A DNA stretch of 27,639 bases from RUG14300 sp964561145 (GCA_964561145.1 CAZLNZ010000025.1:1-27639), one strand, 5' to 3'. Shown: positions 6,680-14,795, numbered from the stretch's first letter. Notes: generated by a model not told the origin, from the letters alone. Program-made: numbers and translations.

Positions 6680-7154
6680 ATGTATGATAACAGGAAGCTT
6701 CGATCCTTTTACTTCGGGGCATTTGGACATGGTGAAGAGGGCGTTAAAGCTTTTTGACAAAGTTTATGTCGCTATTCTTGTTAATCCTACAAAAAAATAT
6801 CTTTTTATTGTAGATGACAGAATTAAAATTGTTAAGAAGGCAATAGAGGGATTGGAGAATGTTGCTGTTGTTAGTTATGCAGGTATGACTATCGATTTAG
6901 CTCGTGAGTTGGGTGTTGATTGCTTGATTAGGGGAATACGTCAAGAGAGTGACTTGGGTTATGAAATCGAAATGGCAGAGTATAATCTCGGGGAAGGAGG
7001 AATGGATACCGTCTGTTTCCTAACAAACAAAATGTCCTTTATTTCCTCAACTGAGACTAGACGTCGCATTAGAGCGGGAGAGGACCTTCACGGATTCCTA
7101 CCTGATAATATAATAGAACTTGTAGAAGATATTTATAAAGAAGGTCTTAAGTAA
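6672..7154 (+). CDS. coaD: Phosphopantetheine adenylyltransferase
   Basis: Catalyses the fourth step of coenzyme A synthesis, joining ATP and 4'-phosphopantetheine to give dephospho-CoA. The 160 residues match the family length. Visible motifs are GSFDPFTSGHLD (8-19, the T/H-x-G-H nucleotidyltransferase motif with H17), K42, RGIR at 87-90 and ISSTETR at 124-130. A GGAGG sits just upstream of the ATG inside the end of rsmD. Its 3' end overlaps the end of the convergent ylbJ by eight bases. Confidence 0.96.
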   Translation: MRKCMITGSFDPFTSGHLDMVKRALKLFDKVYVAILVNPTKKYLFIVDDRIKIVKKAIEGLENVAVVSYAGMTIDLARELGVDCLIRGIRQESDLGYEIEMAEYNLGEGGMDTVCFLTNKMSFISSTETRRRIRAGEDLHGFLPDNIIELVEDIYKEGLK

Positions 7155-8142
7155 GTCCGAAAGCTAAAGATAACAAGAAAGCGGTAATAACTGCAAATAA
7201 GGCTTGGGTGATTTTTCTAAGTAAAAATGCCCAAGTCTTAATTTCACATTTTTTTAAGAAACTCATTGATTGACACAGAATTCCTATTCCTCCAAAGGAG
7301 GTGAGTCCCGCTACGGTACAGGCTGTAATCCTTGTTGTTCCTAAGCTTGACATCGTCAAACATCCTTTTGTAATTTCCATTGTTCCGAAAAGTATTGCTT
7401 GCGTCAGTTCTTGTGATTTTATAAAATCAAGTTTTAACAATGCCGAGGTTAAATAGTCGATTAATCCTACTCTTGATAAGATTTCACTTAATAAATTGAA
7501 AAGAGCAATATATGTACCGACGCAAAGACTGGAAAAAATCGAATCTAAAATCGGATCTGCCGGCTTAGATGTAAAGGTGTTATTATGGGGATATCTTTTC
7601 TTTTTTCCTCTCCAGAGAAATCCGTTTAGAATGCAAGAAATGTAATTCGATAATAATATTATTAACGCAAATTGTTGGGATTTGAAAATAATACCGCCCA
7701 ATGTCCCCATTATAAAAATGGGTCCCGCTCCTGAACAAAACGCACTTATTTTTAAAGCTTCTTCCGTTGTTATTTCTCCATTCGAGTATAATCCCTCTGT
7801 GAGCTTTGCACCTATTGGATAACCGCCTAGTAAGCTCATAGCAAAGATATATCCCGATGAAGGGGGTGCATTAAAGAGTTTACTTAAGGGCTTCCCGAAT
7901 ATTACACCTAGTTTTTGTCCCCATCCGAGTGAATATAGTACTCTTGTGAAGATAAAGAAGGGTAGCATCGCAGGTAAAACGCTTCCGGAAAAGATTTTTA
8001 ATCCTTCTGAAAAGGAGTTGATATAGTTAGAGGGGTTAATGCATATTATTAGCATCACTGAAATGATTGCAATACTTTCAAACAGTGAGCCGAATTCTTG
8101 TAGCCTTGACGCAGTAAGCGTATTCTTACTCTTTTTATTCAT
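7147..8142 (-). CDS. ylbJ: Sporulation membrane protein YlbJ/SpoVV homologue
   Basis: In Bacillus subtilis YlbJ (SpoVV) lies in the outer forespore membrane and is needed for dipicolinic acid transport into the spore; it belongs to the nucleoside-recognition (Gate) transporter fold. The 331 residues have a short basic N-terminus, then many hydrophobic spans, with the conserved FSGSVLPAMLPFFIFTRVL block near residues 51-69, LLGGYPIGAKLT and AFCSGAGPIFIMGTLGG. Its position next to rsmD-coaD, and upstream of tmcAL, matches the B. subtilis ylb region, though here it is on the opposite strand to coaD. No Shine-Dalgarno or clear promoter is seen before the ATG. Presence suggests, but does not prove, a sporulating organism. 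Confidence 0.88.
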   Translation of the reverse strand: MNKKSKNTLTASRLQEFGSLFESIAIISVMLIICINPSNYINSFSEGLKIFSGSVLPAMLPFFIFTRVLYSLGWGQKLGVIFGKPLSKLFNAPPSSGYIFAMSLLGGYPIGAKLTEGLYSNGEITTEEALKISAFCSGAGPIFIMGTLGGIIFKSQQFALIILLSNYISCILNGFLWRGKKKRYPHNNTFTSKPADPILDSIFSSLCVGTYIALFNLLSEILSRVGLIDYLTSALLKLDFIKSQELTQAILFGTMEITKGCLTMSSLGTTRITACTVAGLTSFGGIGILCQSMSFLKKCEIKTWAFLLRKITQALFAVITAFLLSLAFGLT

Positions 8143-8313
8143 AGGATAATATATTTGTTGGCTTTAGATAATTATCCATAATAAACGAGAAAAAGTAAGA
8201 TATTGTACTTTTTTAATGTGACAAAGCTTGTTTCTATGCGACTTCGGAATGTGCATTTGTTAATTTTTAATTAAATATTGACAAAGATTGGAATGTGGTC
8301 TATAATCTAGACT
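8143..8313. other. Divergent intergenic region between ylbJ and the 8314 gene
   Basis: A/T-rich, with a perfect GATAATTATC palindrome near 8167 and the plus-strand promoter at 8278-8306. I find no convincing vegetative promoter for ylbJ here, which would fit a sporulation sigma factor but does not show one. Confidence 0.5.
8278..8306 (+). promoter_or_regulatory. Consensus promoter of the 8314 gene
   Basis: Perfect TTGACA (8278-8283), a 17-base spacer and perfect TATAAT (8301-8306). Only seven bases separate the -10 from the ATG at 8314, so the message should begin at or within a base or two of the start codon. Confidence 0.85.
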
Positions 8314-8697
8314 ATGGCAGATGAGAATGACATTAACGTTAATAATGAGGAAGATGTGCAACTCAAAGATAGGAAAAAACAAAAAAAGAAGATTGAAAAT
8401 CAAGAGGAATCCTTGCCAAAATCTCAAGAAGAGTTGTATATTGAATCACTATCTAAAGCTGAGCGACGTGCTTATGAGAAAAAGAAAAGGGCTTTAAGAC
8501 GTTCACAGTGGATTGATGAGTACTGGATAATCATTTTACTGGCTGTTGCGCTTTTAGTTGTAATGTGTGCATTGGTAATTAGCAACACCATTAGAGGGAT
8601 CGGCTACGTAAAGTCTAGTACAGTAATTGATAGGCTTTTGATAATGTCGGATGCACCGAAATATTATGCACCCATTATTTGTCAGTACTTTCTTTGA
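8314..8697 (+). CDS. Small single-TM protein with a highly charged N-terminus, function unknown
   Basis: 127 residues. Residues 1-66 are strongly charged: an acidic start (DENDINVNNEED), then a lysine-rich stretch, then a predicted helix rich in K/R/E. One hydrophobic span follows at about 70-91, then 36 residues with no cysteine pair or enzyme motif. The positive residues before the span suggest the N-terminal part is cytoplasmic. No Shine-Dalgarno precedes the ATG, and the promoter spacing predicts a leaderless message. It is monocistronic, with its own promoter and terminator. I do not recognise the family. Confidence 0.8.
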   Translation: MADENDINVNNEEDVQLKDRKKQKKKIENQEESLPKSQEELYIESLSKAERRAYEKKKRALRRSQWIDEYWIIILLAVALLVVMCALVISNTIRGIGYVKSSTVIDRLLIMSDAPKYYAPIICQYFL

Positions 8698-8702
8698 TTT
8701 TT

Positions 8703-8725
8703 CCCGAGCTGCTCGGGATTTTTTT
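8703..8725 (+). terminator. Terminator of the 8314 gene
   Basis: CCCGAG (8703-8708), loop CTG, CTCGGG (8712-8717), then A and seven T. Compact and strong on the plus strand. Its T run reaches the end of the convergent tmcAL gene and it may also help stop that transcript. Confidence 0.9.
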
Positions 8726-9878
8726 ATTTAAAATCGCAGTGAGTCAGATGGTATCCCCAAAATAATTTTCCGATATTATGAGCTTTGAGGGTAAACTGTG
8801 CCTGAATCCGTTTATCTTTTGCTAATTCCGATTGCGAAAAATACGGAGTATTGGAAAAAGAAGACAATAATTCTTTTGATTCTTTGTTGCAGGCTAAAAC
8901 ATTATACAACGGTTCTTCGGTTAATGCAATGCCGGCACTTTCTTTTGTGTATCCGAGTAATGCATAAGTTGTAATCCGCTTTATCCTAGCAGTTGTATAT
9001 CTCTTTGTCGATGCGTTATGAAGCAAACTGTCATAATCGTGACAAGAATTGACGGCTTTCAGTAACCTGTTTTCCAGACCTTCGTTAATATCATATATTT
9101 CTTTTAATTCCTCATTGGATTTACTCTGTAATCCTTGTACAAAAAGGATTGAGGAAGGCTGTCTCTTATCTAATAGGGAAAGGTCGGAATAGACTATATC
9201 CGGGACAAGATTGCGGACCTTTTCTCTATTGTTCGTATCAAGTAGATGTCTTATTGCGGTGGCTGAAGGAAGAGAGGTGACTTGCGTCGATTTATATTCA
9301 CCTTGTCTTTGAACCGTTTTTAGTGCATACTTTTCTTTGCGTCTAAGATTTGCTTTGCAGTATTCTATTGCGAGGGCGTTATTTGGTTTTGAAACGTCGC
9401 ATATTGAAAGCGAATGGACACGTGAATAATCTATTAATGCCTCATTTAGTGCCTTTGGATAAGGTGAGCCGTTATTTAGTTTCTTTTGAAGAGCCGTTTT
9501 TATTTCCGTTGGCTCGTCATATAAAAGTCTCGCTGTATTTTTTAGTTTTTCGATATCGCCATCCTCCGAACCGAATAATAGGGTAATATCAGCATCTATA
9601 CCATCTAAAAGCTTGAAGGAAAACTCCGCAAACTTATCTGCCGGTGCTGTGGCACCGCTAAAGGGAAGTTCTAAAACAAGACTCGCGCCCTCTTCGATAG
9701 CCCATTTTGCTCGTGTATACGGATCGAGAAGAGCAACATCTCCTCTTTGTACGAATGAGCCGCTCATTATGATAAGAATATCATCTCCTATTAGCTTTGC
9801 TTGTTCTAGGAGATATCTATGTCCCAAATGATACGGGTTAAACTCTGCAATAATGGCTGTCAATCGTCGTTTTGTCAT
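8724..9878 (-). CDS. tmcAL: tRNA(Met) cytidine acetate ligase TmcAL (YlbM)
   Basis: TmcAL activates acetate with ATP and acetylates the wobble cytidine (C34) of elongator tRNA-Met. The 384 residues carry the nucleotidyltransferase-type start AIIAEFNPYHLGH (8-20), MSGSFVQRGD (39-48), FGSEDGD near 101-107, an S-A-T-A-I-R block near 210 and the C-terminal RIKRITTYALLGY. Length is in the family range. AGAGGAT precedes the ATG. It diverges from pta-ackA, whose enzymes interconvert acetate and acetyl phosphate; the acetate link is suggestive, and the same neighbourhood occurs in other Firmicutes. Confidence 0.94.
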   Translation of the reverse strand: MTKRRLTAIIAEFNPYHLGHRYLLEQAKLIGDDILIIMSGSFVQRGDVALLDPYTRAKWAIEEGASLVLELPFSGATAPADKFAEFSFKLLDGIDADITLLFGSEDGDIEKLKNTARLLYDEPTEIKTALQKKLNNGSPYPKALNEALIDYSRVHSLSICDVSKPNNALAIEYCKANLRRKEKYALKTVQRQGEYKSTQVTSLPSATAIRHLLDTNNREKVRNLVPDIVYSDLSLLDKRQPSSILFVQGLQSKSNEELKEIYDINEGLENRLLKAVNSCHDYDSLLHNASTKRYTTARIKRITTYALLGYTKESAGIALTEEPLYNVLACNKESKELLSSFSNTPYFSQSELAKDKRIQAQFTLKAHNIGKLFWGYHLTHCDFK

Positions 9879-9904
9879 TTATCCTCTATTTTTTTTAAAA
9901 ATTC

Positions 9905-9933
9905 TTTACTTATTTCCTTTATTATATTATAAT
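9905..9933 (+). promoter_or_regulatory. Promoter for pta-ackA
   Basis: TTTACT (9905-9910), a 17-base spacer and a perfect TATAAT (9928-9933). The -35 is a weak match. The predicted leader is about 40 bases and contains the GGAGG for pta. Confidence 0.6.
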
Positions 9934-9979
9934 CTTTAAGGTTAATCAACAATTTCTTGACATTTGGAGGTATGTAATC

Positions 9980-10978
9980 ATGTCAAAGCTTATGGAAAGC
10001 ATTAGAGCAAAAGCTTCAACTCTTGGAAAAAGAATAGTTCTTGCCGAGGGTGAGGAGCCTCGTACTATTAAAGCGGCTTTAAAGATTAAGGCACAAGGCA
10101 TTGCCGATGTTATCTTGCTCGGTAACGCTGAAAATGCAAAGAAGGTTTGTCCTGAATTGGATGTATCGGGATTAAATTTTCTTGATTATAAGAATGATCC
10201 AAAAAGAAATGAATATGCAAATTTGCTTTATGAGCTTCGTAAGGCTAAGGGCTTAACCTTGGAAGATGCACTAAAGCTTACACTTAATGCTCTTTATTAT
10301 GGCTGCCTTATGGTGAAAAACGGTGATGCTGACGGTTTAGTGGGCGGTTCTGTTACCGCTACAAGCGATGTGTTGCGTCCTGCTCTTCAAATAATCAAGA
10401 CTGCCAAAGGTGTTAAGACGGTTAGTAGCTGCTTTGTAATGGTGTTCCCTAGTGAAACCTATGGTGATAAAGGTGTGTTCGTGTTTGGTGACTGTGCCGT
10501 TAATCCTATGCCGGATGCTAATCAGCTTGCAGATATTGCAATATCCTGTGCTCAAAGTGCAAAGGTGTTAGCAGGAATAAACGAACCAAAGGTCGCTATG
10601 CTTAGTTTCTCAACAAAGGGTAGTGCTAAACATGAAGTGGTTACAAAGGTTCAACAGGCTACTGAAATAGTACGTGCTAGTAATCCTGATTTTGAAGTCG
10701 ACGGAGAACTTCAATTGGATGCTTCGATCGTTCCCGAGGTGGGTCGTTTGAAGGCAAAAGATAGTAACGTAGCAGGACAAGCAAACGTACTTGTTTTCCC
10801 CGATTTACAAGCAGGAAATATCGGATATAAGATCGCTCAAAGATTTGGCGGTGCAGAGGCTGTTGGTCCTATTTGTCAAGGCTTCGCACGTCCCGTGAAT
10901 GATTTGAGTAGAGGCTGTTCTGACGAAGACATTGTCGATGTAGTGGCTATTACTTGTTTGCAAGCTGCTGCAATCTAG
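9980..10978 (+). CDS. pta: Phosphate acetyltransferase
   Basis: Converts acetyl-CoA and phosphate to acetyl phosphate, the first step of fermentative acetate formation. The 332 residues are the short single-domain Pta form typical of Firmicutes. Visible features are the N-terminal KRIVLAEGEEPRT, NGDADGLVGGSVTATSDVLRPALQ (about 114-137) and the C-terminal G-G-A-E-A-V-G-P-I-C-Q-G active-site loop followed by PVNDLSRG. ATTTGGAGG precedes the ATG. ackA follows eight bases after the stop. Confidence 0.97.
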   Translation: MSKLMESIRAKASTLGKRIVLAEGEEPRTIKAALKIKAQGIADVILLGNAENAKKVCPELDVSGLNFLDYKNDPKRNEYANLLYELRKAKGLTLEDALKLTLNALYYGCLMVKNGDADGLVGGSVTATSDVLRPALQIIKTAKGVKTVSSCFVMVFPSETYGDKGVFVFGDCAVNPMPDANQLADIAISCAQSAKVLAGINEPKVAMLSFSTKGSAKHEVVTKVQQATEIVRASNPDFEVDGELQLDASIVPEVGRLKAKDSNVAGQANVLVFPDLQAGNIGYKIAQRFGGAEAVGPICQGFARPVNDLSRGCSDEDIVDVVAITCLQAAAI

Positions 10979-10986
10979 GAGGGTAT

Positions 10987-12171
10987 ATGAAAATATTGGT
11001 TATTAATGCAGGAAGTTCCTCTTTAAAGTATCAAGTACTTAATATGGATAATGAAAGCGTTCTTTGTAAGGGCGTTTGTGAAATGATTGGTCAGAGTGGT
11101 TCCTTTCTCAATCATCAACTTAACGAAAACAAATACAAAATTGAGCACGCTATGCCCGATCACAGGGAGGCTTTAAGCTTTGTTTTAGAGACACTTTGCG
11201 GTGAATTGGGCGTATTAAATAGCCTTGATGAAATAGGTGCGGTAGGTCACAGAGTTCTTCATGGTGGAGAAGATTTCAATCAATCAGTTTTGGTGGATGA
11301 CGAGGTTATTCGTCTTTGTAAGAAAAACGAGCCTTTGGGCCCTTTACATATGCCTGCAAATATTCTTTGCATGGAGATTTTAAGGGATTTGCTCGGCAAA
11401 CCTCAAGTTGCGGTATTTGACACGTCCTTCCATCAAACAATGCCCGATTATGCGTTTAGGTATGCTGTTCCTAAGGCGGATTATACTGAACTTAAGATAA
11501 GACGTTACGGTTTCCACGGAACTTCGCATAAGTATGTTACAGGTGAAGCAAGAAGGCTCTTGGGCGAGGCACATACTCGTAAAATAATAACCTGTCATTT
11601 GGGAAACGGTGCCAGCGTTGCAGCGGTTCTGGACGGTAAAGTAATGGATACATCAATGGGCTTTACTCCTCTTGAAGGCTTGGTTATGGGAACACGTAGC
11701 GGTGACCTCGATGCAAGTGTTATCGATGTAATAATGAAAGCACGCGGAATAGTGGATATTAGTGAGTTTATCAATAAATATCTCAATAAGGAAAGCGGGA
11801 TGAAGGGTATTTGCGGACAATCGGATATGAGAAAGGTTTCCGAACTTGCAGATAACGGTAATGAAGATGCAAGACTTGCTCTTAATATGTTTGCTTACAG
11901 AGTGAAAAAATATATCGGTGCTTATGCCGCTGCTTTGAACGGAGTTGACTGTATCGTCATGACAGGTGGAATTGGCGAGAATAGCGATGAAATGAGAGAA
12001 CGTATTCTTAAGGATATGGAATATCTTGGAGTTAAACTCGATGTTGCTGCAAATAATGGTGCTAGAGGTGTAACCAGAAAAATTTCAACAGAGGATAGTA
12101 AGGTCCAAGTTTGGATTATTCCTACCAACGAAGAGCTTGTAATTGCAAGGGATACGTTGTCACTTATATAA
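10987..12171 (+). CDS. ackA: Acetate kinase
   Basis: Transfers phosphate from acetyl phosphate to ADP, giving acetate and ATP. The 394 residues show N7 in INAGSSSLKYQ, R89 in GHRVLHGG, D145 in VFDTSFH, H177 in FHGTSH, HLGNGAS at 204-210, MGTRSGDLD at 234-242 and the late TGGIGENS. The ATG at 10987 is chosen over an upstream in-frame ATG at 10954, because an AGGAGGG sits right before it and the family begins MKILVIN. It forms the pta-ackA operon. No clear terminator hairpin follows. Confidence 0.98.
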   Translation: MKILVINAGSSSLKYQVLNMDNESVLCKGVCEMIGQSGSFLNHQLNENKYKIEHAMPDHREALSFVLETLCGELGVLNSLDEIGAVGHRVLHGGEDFNQSVLVDDEVIRLCKKNEPLGPLHMPANILCMEILRDLLGKPQVAVFDTSFHQTMPDYAFRYAVPKADYTELKIRRYGFHGTSHKYVTGEARRLLGEAHTRKIITCHLGNGASVAAVLDGKVMDTSMGFTPLEGLVMGTRSGDLDASVIDVIMKARGIVDISEFINKYLNKESGMKGICGQSDMRKVSELADNGNEDARLALNMFAYRVKKYIGAYAAALNGVDCIVMTGGIGENSDEMRERILKDMEYLGVKLDVAANNGARGVTRKISTEDSKVQVWIIPTNEELVIARDTLSLI

Positions 12172-12217
12172 TAGATAATCAATAATATACAATTTTTTAA
12201 GATTTTTTGGATATAGT

Positions 12218-12259
12218 TTGTCAAAAGCGTTTGACAAGAAAGAGGTTATCTTTTATAAT
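12218..12259 (+). promoter_or_regulatory. Promoter of yceD-rpmF with a palindromic putative operator
   Basis: TTGACA (12231-12236), a 17-base spacer and TATAAT (12254-12259) make a full-consensus promoter. The -35 is embedded in a perfect inverted repeat: TTGTCAAA (12218-12225), AGCG, TTTGACAA (12230-12237). A dimeric repressor binding here would block the promoter. No regulator can be named from the sequence. Confidence 0.8.
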
Positions 12260-12295
12260 CATTAGAGCATTAGAAGCAAAAATGGGAGGTACATT

Positions 12296-12805
12296 ATGTT
12301 TGTTTCGCTTAGTCTTTTAACGGAGGGTTTGCCTGTCGTTATGGAGGGCTGCGTTTCCGATGTAAGTGTACTTGAGTATCGATTGGGTTTGCAACCTGTT
12401 GGGGACTTCAAGTATTGTGCGGTAATCACATTACAAGATGGAGGAATATTGGTTTCCCTCTCTGTCGAAGGTGCGGCTTACGGTAGTTGTGATTTGTGTG
12501 GTAATGCTGCTGTCGTGCAATGTAAATGCGAGTATGATGAAGAATTTGGTCAAGATTCTCCGGAGTATGATCCGCAAAGAAAAGGCTACGATATTCAACA
12601 ATTGATTGAGGAATGCATCACACTCAGCCTTCCGCAATTAAGAAGGTGTAAACCTGACTGTAAAGGATTGTGTCCGCATTGTGGTGCAAACCTTAATGAG
12701 AAAGAGTGTAATTGTAAAAACACGTCGGGCTCTAGTAGCGTTTTCGGCGTTTTGAAAGATATTATTCCAATGGGAGGTGCGAAAAATGGCAGTACCAAAA
12801 AGTAA
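12296..12805 (+). CDS. yceD: YceD/DUF177 family protein with a cysteine-rich zinc-type C-terminus
   Basis: YceD proteins are almost always encoded directly before rpmF and are linked to 23S rRNA/50S biogenesis. The 169 residues have the DUF177 beta-rich N-terminal half with CDLC at 65-68, then a cluster C118, C122, C126, C129, C138, C140 in the C-terminal region. Such a cluster probably binds zinc. GGGAGG precedes the ATG. The end overlaps rpmF by 20 bases, so they are co-translated. Confidence 0.92.
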   Translation: MFVSLSLLTEGLPVVMEGCVSDVSVLEYRLGLQPVGDFKYCAVITLQDGGILVSLSVEGAAYGSCDLCGNAAVVQCKCEYDEEFGQDSPEYDPQRKGYDIQQLIEECITLSLPQLRRCKPDCKGLCPHCGANLNEKECNCKNTSGSSSVFGVLKDIIPMGGAKNGSTKK

Positions 12806-12977
12806 AGTATCAAAGTCCAGAAGAAATAGCAGAGCGGCTAACTGGAAAATTGCGGCAGTAGACCTTGTTTCTTGTCCTAACTGCGGTGAGCTTATGCAAA
12901 GCCACAGAGTATGTTCGGCTTGCGGATACTACGACGGAAAGCAAGTAGTTGAGCAAAAGAAAAAAGATAATAACTAA
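12786..12977 (+). CDS. rpmF: 50S ribosomal protein L32 (zinc-ribbon form)
   Basis: 63 residues beginning MAVPKSKVSKSRRNSR, the canonical L32 start. The four cysteines of the zinc ribbon are intact (C30, C33, C43, C46), so this is the zinc-binding form rather than the cysteine-free paralogue. The ATG at 12786 is chosen over a GTG three codons earlier, because that GTG lies within the GGGAGG ribosome site. It overlaps the end of yceD. Confidence 0.97.
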   Translation: MAVPKSKVSKSRRNSRAANWKIAAVDLVSCPNCGELMQSHRVCSACGYYDGKQVVEQKKKDNN

Positions 12978-13157
12978 TTAGTGTTTTGCGGTCGCACCGT
13001 GCAAGGATCCACAATGTTAGGATTTCTTGTAAAAAATAAGACATTTTGGCAGTACAAGGCTCTATAGCACATTGTATTGCCTTTTTGTATCTTAATGGTA
13101 TTTTTTAGTTTTATGCAGTTGATTACTGCAAGAGTGAGGATAAAACGGAGGTCGATT
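12978..13157. other. rpmF-plsX intergenic region
   Basis: 180 bases hold a bulged hairpin near 12986-13004, the terminator at 13048-13086 and a 17-bp inverted repeat TGCAGT-N5-ACTGCA at 13114-13130. A strong CGGAGG lies before plsX. I do not find a clear plsX promoter by eye, although the region after the terminator must contain one if termination is efficient. Confidence 0.6.
13048..13086 (+). terminator. Terminator after rpmF
   Basis: GGCAGTACAA (13048-13057) pairs with TTGTATTGCC (13072-13081) with one G-T wobble, and a run of five T follows. It separates the ribosomal-protein unit from plsX, which in many Firmicutes would be cotranscribed. Confidence 0.75.
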
Positions 13158-14147
13158 ATGAGAATAGCAGTGGACGCCTTCGGCGGAGATAATGCACCGG
13201 AGGAGATTATAAAAGGAGCTATAGCTGCGGTAAAAGAGGATCCTGAATTGGAGATTATACTCTGTGGCAACCAAGAGATATGTGAACAAATGGTTAAGCA
13301 GTTGTATTTTGGTGATAAGATAAGCTACGTAGATGCAAAGTCTATAATTACCTGTGAGGAAGATCCTATCTTTGCAATAAGAAGAAAAAAGGATTCCTCT
13401 TTGTATAAAATGCTTGAACTGTTGAAAAACGGAGAAGCCGACGGTGGTGTATCTGCAGGAAGCTCGGGTGCTGTATTAACGGGTGGAATATTCGTTGTTG
13501 GAAGGATTGAGGGAATCATTCGTCCCTCTCTTACTCCTGAACTTCCCACCGTCAAAGACGGAACCGTTGTTTTGTCCGATTGTGGAGCTAATGTTGACTG
13601 TACCAAGGAGTATCTTGTCCAGTTTGCAAAACTCGGTTCGGCATATATGCAAGCAGTAAGGGGAATTGAAAATCCGAGAATTGGTCTTTTGAATAACGGT
13701 GCGGAAAGCACAAAGGGTAGTGCGGTCGTCAAGTCGGCTTTTAAATCCTTGTCGGATTCAGGTCTTAATTTTGTCGGTAATTGTGAGTCGAGATATTTGC
13801 TTTCCGGTGACTTTGATGTTGTCGTTTCCGATGGTTTTGATGGTAATATCGCATTGAAGAGTGCTGAAGGTACGGCAAATGTCGTTTTTAAGCTTCTGAA
13901 ACAAGAAATCAATTCGTCTTTTAGGGCGAAACTCGGTGCACTATTGTTGAAACCTTCCCTTAAGCGTATTATGAAGAAAATGGATTATACCGAGCACGGC
14001 GGTGCTGCACTTGTCGGTTTAAATAAACCCCTGGTTAAATGTCATGGTGCTTCTAAAGCCAAGTCTATTACCGCCGGCATTCTACAATGCAAAAAAATGG
14101 TTGAAGGTGATATCGTCGGAAAGATTCAAGAGGCTTTAAGAGTATGA
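13158..14147 (+). CDS. plsX: Phosphate acyltransferase PlsX
   Basis: Makes acyl phosphate from acyl-ACP, feeding PlsY in the start of phospholipid synthesis. The 329 residues show the N-terminal IAVDAFGGDNAP, the GEADGGVSAGSSGAVL block and the C-terminal DGFDGNIALKSAEG and EHGGAALVGL motifs. The ATG at 13158 has CGGAGG upstream; an in-frame ATG at 13077 would add 27 hydrophobic residues lying over the terminator and is rejected. The stop overlaps rnc (ATGA). No fabD, fabG or acpP lies between plsX and rnc, unlike many Firmicutes. Confidence 0.96.
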   Translation: MRIAVDAFGGDNAPEEIIKGAIAAVKEDPELEIILCGNQEICEQMVKQLYFGDKISYVDAKSIITCEEDPIFAIRRKKDSSLYKMLELLKNGEADGGVSAGSSGAVLTGGIFVVGRIEGIIRPSLTPELPTVKDGTVVLSDCGANVDCTKEYLVQFAKLGSAYMQAVRGIENPRIGLLNNGAESTKGSAVVKSAFKSLSDSGLNFVGNCESRYLLSGDFDVVVSDGFDGNIALKSAEGTANVVFKLLKQEINSSFRAKLGALLLKPSLKRIMKKMDYTEHGGAALVGLNKPLVKCHGASKAKSITAGILQCKKMVEGDIVGKIQEALRV

Positions 14148-14794
14148 TTAAAGATCTTAGGTTTTTGGAGAGAAAACTCGGGTACCATTTTAAGGATGTT
14201 TCCTTATTGGTTAAGGCACTAACACATTCTTCATTTGATAATGTGGATAACAATCAAATGTTGGAATACCTCGGAGACGCTTTATTGGATTTTGTTGTGG
14301 CAGAATACTTATACAATAAAGGAATCCCCTCTGAGGGAGAAGCGACTCAGAAAAGAGCGGCAAAGGTATCCAGAGATGCATTAGCTAAGGTGTTTGATTT
14401 TTTAGCCTTGCAGGATTATCTTATTGTCCAAAACCTAAGCTTGAAGAATTTGACCTCAAAATTTAAGGGTGATCAAGTAGAGTCTGTTATTGGTGCGATG
14501 TATCTTGATGGCGGATTGGAGGTTACTCGGGAGTTTATTTTTGATAGAATCTGTTTAGACAATGCGGTTATGGCTAAACCCGATTTTAAAAGTGCACTTA
14601 AGGAACTTTGTGAAAAAAATGGGTTTGAATTGTGGTATGAATATAAAACCCGGGGAGTTCAGAATGATTTGACTCATACCGTCAATGTTTTTGTAAACGG
14701 TGAACTTTTAGGGATTGGCTATGGTAAGAGAAAAATCGAAGGTGAACAAAAAGCTTCGGAAAAAGCATTGAACCAATTGACTGGCAGAGGTTGA
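14144..14794 (+). CDS. rnc: Ribonuclease III
   Basis: Cleaves double-stranded RNA, including the pre-rRNA stems. The 216 residues contain the RNase III domain with the signature MLEYLGDALLDF and all four metal-binding acids: E41, D45, D110 and E113 in GDQVESVIGAMYLDGG. A double-stranded-RNA-binding domain follows from about 147 to 212. The family's usual KKxAE near the end reads KRKIEGEQKAS here, a mild divergence. It overlaps plsX by four bases, and the next gene starts one base after its stop. Confidence 0.96.
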   Translation: MIKDLRFLERKLGYHFKDVSLLVKALTHSSFDNVDNNQMLEYLGDALLDFVVAEYLYNKGIPSEGEATQKRAAKVSRDALAKVFDFLALQDYLIVQNLSLKNLTSKFKGDQVESVIGAMYLDGGLEVTREFIFDRICLDNAVMAKPDFKSALKELCEKNGFELWYEYKTRGVQNDLTHTVNVFVNGELLGIGYGKRKIEGEQKASEKALNQLTGRG

Positions 14795-14795
14795 T

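Noticed and set aside
9959..9964. TTGACA just before the pta ribosome site as a -35 element
   Set aside because: A -10 at normal spacing would fall inside the coding sequence; the promoter at 9905-9933 fits better.
13114..13130. FapR operator upstream of plsX
   Set aside because: Length and half-site spacing are similar but the sequence does not match the known FapR consensus, so it is reported only as an unnamed inverted repeat.
13077..13157. Longer plsX start with a hydrophobic N-terminal extension
   Set aside because: The extension overlaps the rpmF terminator, whereas the ATG at 13158 has a strong ribosome site and the canonical family start.
13325..13912. 195-residue open frame antisense to plsX
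   Set aside because: Mirror of plsX codons, serine/threonine/proline rich, no homology recognised and no promoter.
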